Shown one piece after another: positions 55,054 to 57,060 of a stretch of 57,060 nt of DNA. Origin of the DNA: Bacillus sp. HF117_J1_D. GTDB lineage: Bacteria > Bacillota > Bacilli > Bacillales > Bacillaceae_C. A model generated the notes under the pieces. It did not search any database, had not been told where the DNA came from, and saw only the letters and a program-made list of their open reading frames with translations. The translations under genes were made by a program, and so were the position numbers. The stretch spans positions 1 through 57,060 of the forward strand of contig JAABNQ010000018.1 of NCBI GenBank assembly GCA_009928435.1. The letters are read 5' to 3'. Position 1 is the first letter of the stretch. Each line of letters starts with the position of its first letter.

Positions 55054-55443
55054 TTAATGATTCATTCGGATGGCTTTTTTGGCAAGTTCATCCGCTTTTT
55101 TATTTTCCCTTGCTGGAATCCATTTGATGAAAAATAGATCGAATGATTTTGAAAGTTGAAGGACAGCCTCCAATAGCGGAGTATATTTTTCATTTCGTAC
55201 GAACTCTTTTTCAACAGAATCGACCACTAGTGAAGAGTCGGATCTTACAGAAATGATGGAATAGGAATGATCTCGGCAAATCTCCAATGCTTTGATCAAA
55301 GCCCAGAACTCGGCTTCATGGTTGGTTAATGGTCCAAGTGGAATCGAATGTTTTTCCACTTGCCCATTATTTTTAATAAAAATGCCAATGCCGCTCGGGC
55401 CTGGATTGCCTGCGCTCGCACCATCAATATAAACTTCAATCAT
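55054..55443 (-). CDS. ypdQ: RNase H-like protein YpdQ
   Basis: A 129-residue type 1 RNase H-fold protein. The four acidic positions are all present: D in VYIDGASAGNPG, E in NHEAEFWALIKALE, D in VRSDSSLVVDSVE, and D in NKKADELAKKA. Real RNase H activity of the B. subtilis protein is doubtful in the literature I recall, so hydrolase function is uncertain. The start at 55443 gives MIEVYIDGAS; an ATG six codons earlier has no site. It faces away from ypeP. Confidence 0.88.
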   Translation of the reverse strand: MIEVYIDGASAGNPGPSGIGIFIKNNGQVEKHSIPLGPLTNHEAEFWALIKALEICRDHSYSIISVRSDSSLVVDSVEKEFVRNEKYTPLLEAVLQLSKSFDLFFIKWIPARENKKADELAKKAIRMNH

Positions 55444-55745
55444 CTGAACCGGTATCTCCATTCGGTTATTTCTTGAAAGATAAGGAAGTATAAAATTGGA
55501 TGAAATATTTTGTTCGAATTAAGTTTTTATATGTCTAGCTACCGCGCCTAGCCCCGCAAGGATCAAGCCGCTTCCCTGAGGTGGCTAAAGAACTGCCTCC
55601 TCGGGAATCGTCTTGTTTGCCCGCGCTGACCAAGGCGCTTGCGCTTTTCTCAGAACTGGGGAAATATCATCTTTAAATAAGGTAATTTCATTATATCTGA
55701 TATAAGCAATCGAACCAATAAAAATCATATTGAGGGATCAGTTCA
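55444..55745. other. Intergenic region between ypdQ and ypeP
   Basis: Divergent promoter region of about 300 bases with no gene; more than a third is the structured repeat listed at 55531-55650. Sequence near 55690 (TTATATCTGATATAAG) is AT-rich and may hold the ypeP promoter, not resolved. Confidence 0.4.
55531..55650. repeat. Structured interspersed repeat, Bacillaceae type
   Basis: GC-rich element starting TGTCTAGCTACCGCGCCTAG and ending AAGGCGCTTGCGCTTTTC. Outer arms GCGCCT (55544-55549) and AGGCGC (55633-55638) pair, and inner arms TTCCCTGAGG (55572-55581) and CCTC..CGGGAA (55596-55607) form a second stem. Very similar intergenic elements (GTCTAGCTCCAGCGCCTAG... CAAGGCGCTTGCGCTTTTC) are scattered in many Bacillaceae genomes; this is from memory, and their function is not known. 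Confidence 0.7.
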
Positions 55746-56405
55746 ATGGAAATCAAGTTGAAATTTCACTACAAAGGCTCAAAAACAGAAGAGATTCAAT
55801 TAGAGTCGGAATGGATGGACGATAAAGCCATCAATCCACTGGTTAGCGATATGCTGAAGACGGGAAGAATTAAGGATATTGTTGTAATGGATGAAATGGG
55901 CAATGAATGGACATTAAAAGAATATAAAAAGCTCATGGAGAAAATAGAAGTGGAACCAAGAAATCCAGTCATCTATTTTGATGGTGGATATGACAGGGAA
56001 AAAAAGGAATCAGGAATAGGGATTGTTATTTATTATGATAAAGGTGAGGAGAAATTTCGCGTTCGATCAAATGCGAAATTATATGAACTGGACAGCAGCA
56101 ACGAGGCTGAATATGCTGCCTTGTACAACGCCATGGAGAGGCTTCATCAAATCGGAGTAAAGAAAACCCCTTGTGTCATCAAGGGTGATGCACAGGGAGT
56201 GCTAAAACAGCTTGCAGGTGAATGGCCTTGTTATGAAGAAACACTGAATTTATGGCTGGATAGGATAGAGGAAAAGATAGACACTATCGGACTTAAACCA
56301 TCGTTTCAAATCATTTCTCGCAACGAAAATAAAGAAGCGCATAAGCTGGCAAGCCAGGCACTTCAAAATAATATCATTGACAGTCAACTGAAAATCAATG
56401 GATAA
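55746..56405 (+). CDS. ypeP: YpeP, reverse transcriptase-like/RNase H-fold protein
   Basis: 219 residues in two parts: an N-terminal domain of about 75 residues with no recognised motif (EWMDDKAINPLVSDMLKTGR) and a C-terminal RNase H fold. Acidic positions seen are D in VIYFDGGYD, E in SSNEAEYAALYNAME and D in VIKGDAQGVL; the fourth, aspartate in YpdQ, is histidine here (ENKEAHKLASQAL). Activity is therefore uncertain. ypeQ follows after 46 bases, as in B. subtilis. Confidence 0.85.
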   Translation: MEIKLKFHYKGSKTEEIQLESEWMDDKAINPLVSDMLKTGRIKDIVVMDEMGNEWTLKEYKKLMEKIEVEPRNPVIYFDGGYDREKKESGIGIVIYYDKGEEKFRVRSNAKLYELDSSNEAEYAALYNAMERLHQIGVKKTPCVIKGDAQGVLKQLAGEWPCYEETLNLWLDRIEEKIDTIGLKPSFQIISRNENKEAHKLASQALQNNIIDSQLKING

Positions 56406-56451
56406 AAAATTTAGGAAGAAAAAGACTCAGTTTCAAGGGAAGGTTGGTCGT

Positions 56452-56637
56452 ATGAACCGTACGGATGTGATGAACGAAATCAATGATTTACTGAAAACCT
56501 ATTGTGAGGATTGTTTTTTAAAGAAACATTTCAGGAAGGAATATAGCAAGACGTTCGCCCATCATTTTTGTATCAAGAAGTGTACAGTTGGAGAAAGCAT
56601 TCAACGAAAAGGGAATTTATTATTAAAGAAACTATAA
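56452..56637 (+). CDS. ypeQ: YpeQ-like zinc-finger protein
   Basis: 61 residues with a likely zinc site, C-x2-C in YCEDCF and H-x-C then C in HHFCIKKCTVG. ATG 56452 follows AAGGGAAGG; an in-frame start at 56398 would add 18 basic residues and overlap ypeP. Size and place between ypeP and cspD match B. subtilis YpeQ. Function unknown; the zinc site hints at nucleic acid or protein binding. Confidence 0.8.
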   Translation: MNRTDVMNEINDLLKTYCEDCFLKKHFRKEYSKTFAHHFCIKKCTVGESIQRKGNLLLKKL

Positions 56638-56664
56638 AAGGCTGACCGTATTGTCAGCCTTTTC
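56636..56664. terminator. Bidirectional terminator between ypeQ and cspD
   Basis: AAAAGGCTGAC-CGTATT-GTCAGCCTTTT, an 11-bp perfect stem with A and T runs, between convergent genes. Confidence 0.9.
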
Positions 56665-56670
56665 ATCTTT

Positions 56671-56880
56671 TTATATAGAAGCTACTTTATTTACGTTAGC
56701 TGCTTGAGGCCCACGGTTTCCTTCAACAATTTCGAAAGAAACTTCTTCGCCTTCTTCCAATGTTTTGAAGCCTTCACCTTGAATTGCGGTAAAATGTACG
56801 AAAACATCGTCTCCGCCTTCAACTTCGATAAAACCGTAACCTTTTTCATTGTTAAACCATTTTACTTTTCCATTTTGCAT
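56671..56880 (-). CDS. cspD: Cold-shock protein CspD
   Basis: Single-stranded nucleic acid-binding OB-fold protein of 69 residues. RNP1 and RNP2 are intact: [10 protein letters not shown] and DVFVHFTAI. The start [14 protein letters not shown] and the ending [20 protein letters not shown] are close to B. subtilis CspD. ATG 56880 follows AGGAGGATTAAGTGC; a longer in-frame start at 56919 would add 13 residues that include the ribosome site. Gene order ypeQ-cspD matches B. subtilis. Confidence 0.96.
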   Translation of the reverse strand: MQNGKVKWFNNEKGYGFIEVEGGDDVFVHFTAIQGEGFKTLEEGEEVSFEIVEGNRGPQAANVNKVASI

Positions 56881-57060
56881 GCACTTAATCCTCCTAAAAT
56901 CTTCGGCATTGAATGCCAATAAAAAATATTATCACAAAGCAAAACTGAAAAATCTGTAGATTCCCTATATTTTGCTTAAATGATAAATCAACTATACACT
57001 AGGTAAAATAAAGAGTCAAGAAAACACAGTAAATTAACTCAACTTATTTGAAAATTACAA

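Noticed and set aside
1-57060. CRISPR arrays, prophage, insertion sequences, toxin-antitoxin or defence islands
   Set aside because: No spaced direct repeats, transposase, integrase or typical defence genes were seen; DynA is the only gene with a reported link to phage tolerance.

Overview
The window is chromosomal core DNA of a low-GC, endospore-forming member of the Bacillaceae. The evidence is spoIVA, ypjB, yppG and cotD (sporulation and coat), bacillithiol genes bshA and bshB1, menaquinone genes menG and hepS/hepT, a three-subunit qcrABC complex, and a gene order that largely follows the Bacillus subtilis stretch from yphE/spoIVA through cspD. Species was not determined; a Bacillus, Mesobacillus or Cytobacillus-type genome is the best guess. 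About 60 protein genes, the RNase P RNA and one T-box leader are supported. No phage, insertion sequence, CRISPR array or tRNA was seen.

Layout. 1-4205: yphE, yphF, spoIVA, hbs, folE (mtrA), mtrB. 4448-7514: hepS-menG-hepT (menaquinone side chain and ring methylation) and ndk. 7609-11332: aroB, ypiA, ypiB, ypiF. 11475-15794: qcrABC, ypjA, ypjB and a YugP-type membrane protease. 15916-22102: ypjC (reverse), then ypjD-dapB-bshB1-bshA-cca-birA. 22387-30431: panB-panC, dinG, ypmB, aspB, dnaD, nth. 30664-36142: recU-ponA (reverse), yppC, yppD, yppE and yppF. 36339-40968: yppG, an Hsp20-family gene, cotD, gpsB, rnpB, an unrecognised small gene and the carboxypeptidase ypwA. 41083-47683: the DAHP synthase/chorismate mutase gene aroA (reverse), diverging from a T-box-led operon aroF-hisC-tyrA-aroE. 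47721-56880: bcsA-ypbQ (type III polyketide synthase and methyltransferase), the double dynamin dynA, a sulfurtransferase, the exonuclease ypcP, RNase H-like ypdQ and ypeP, zinc-finger ypeQ and cspD.

Working together. aroA, aroB, aroF, aroE, tyrA and hisC give most of the route from erythrose-4-phosphate to chorismate and tyrosine. Compared with the B. subtilis supraoperon (aroF-aroB-aroH-trp-hisC-tyrA-aroE), aroB has stayed between ndk and ypiA, while aroF, hisC, tyrA and aroE sit about 34 kb away behind a probable tyrosine T-box, and trp and aroH are not in the window. Heptaprenyl diphosphate synthase and MenG feed menaquinone to the Qcr complex. RecU, PonA, GpsB and DnaD concern replication and cell-wall growth. 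YppG, CotD and perhaps the Hsp20 protein form a small sporulation patch with sigma-K-like promoters.

No clearly new multi-gene system was found. The points that deserve a second look are the rearranged and T-box-controlled aromatic genes, the missing neighbours (cheR, mgsA, panD, asnS, ypoC), a structured interspersed repeat at 55531-55650, a possible leader in front of panB, the extended CotD, and the orphan small gene at 39168.
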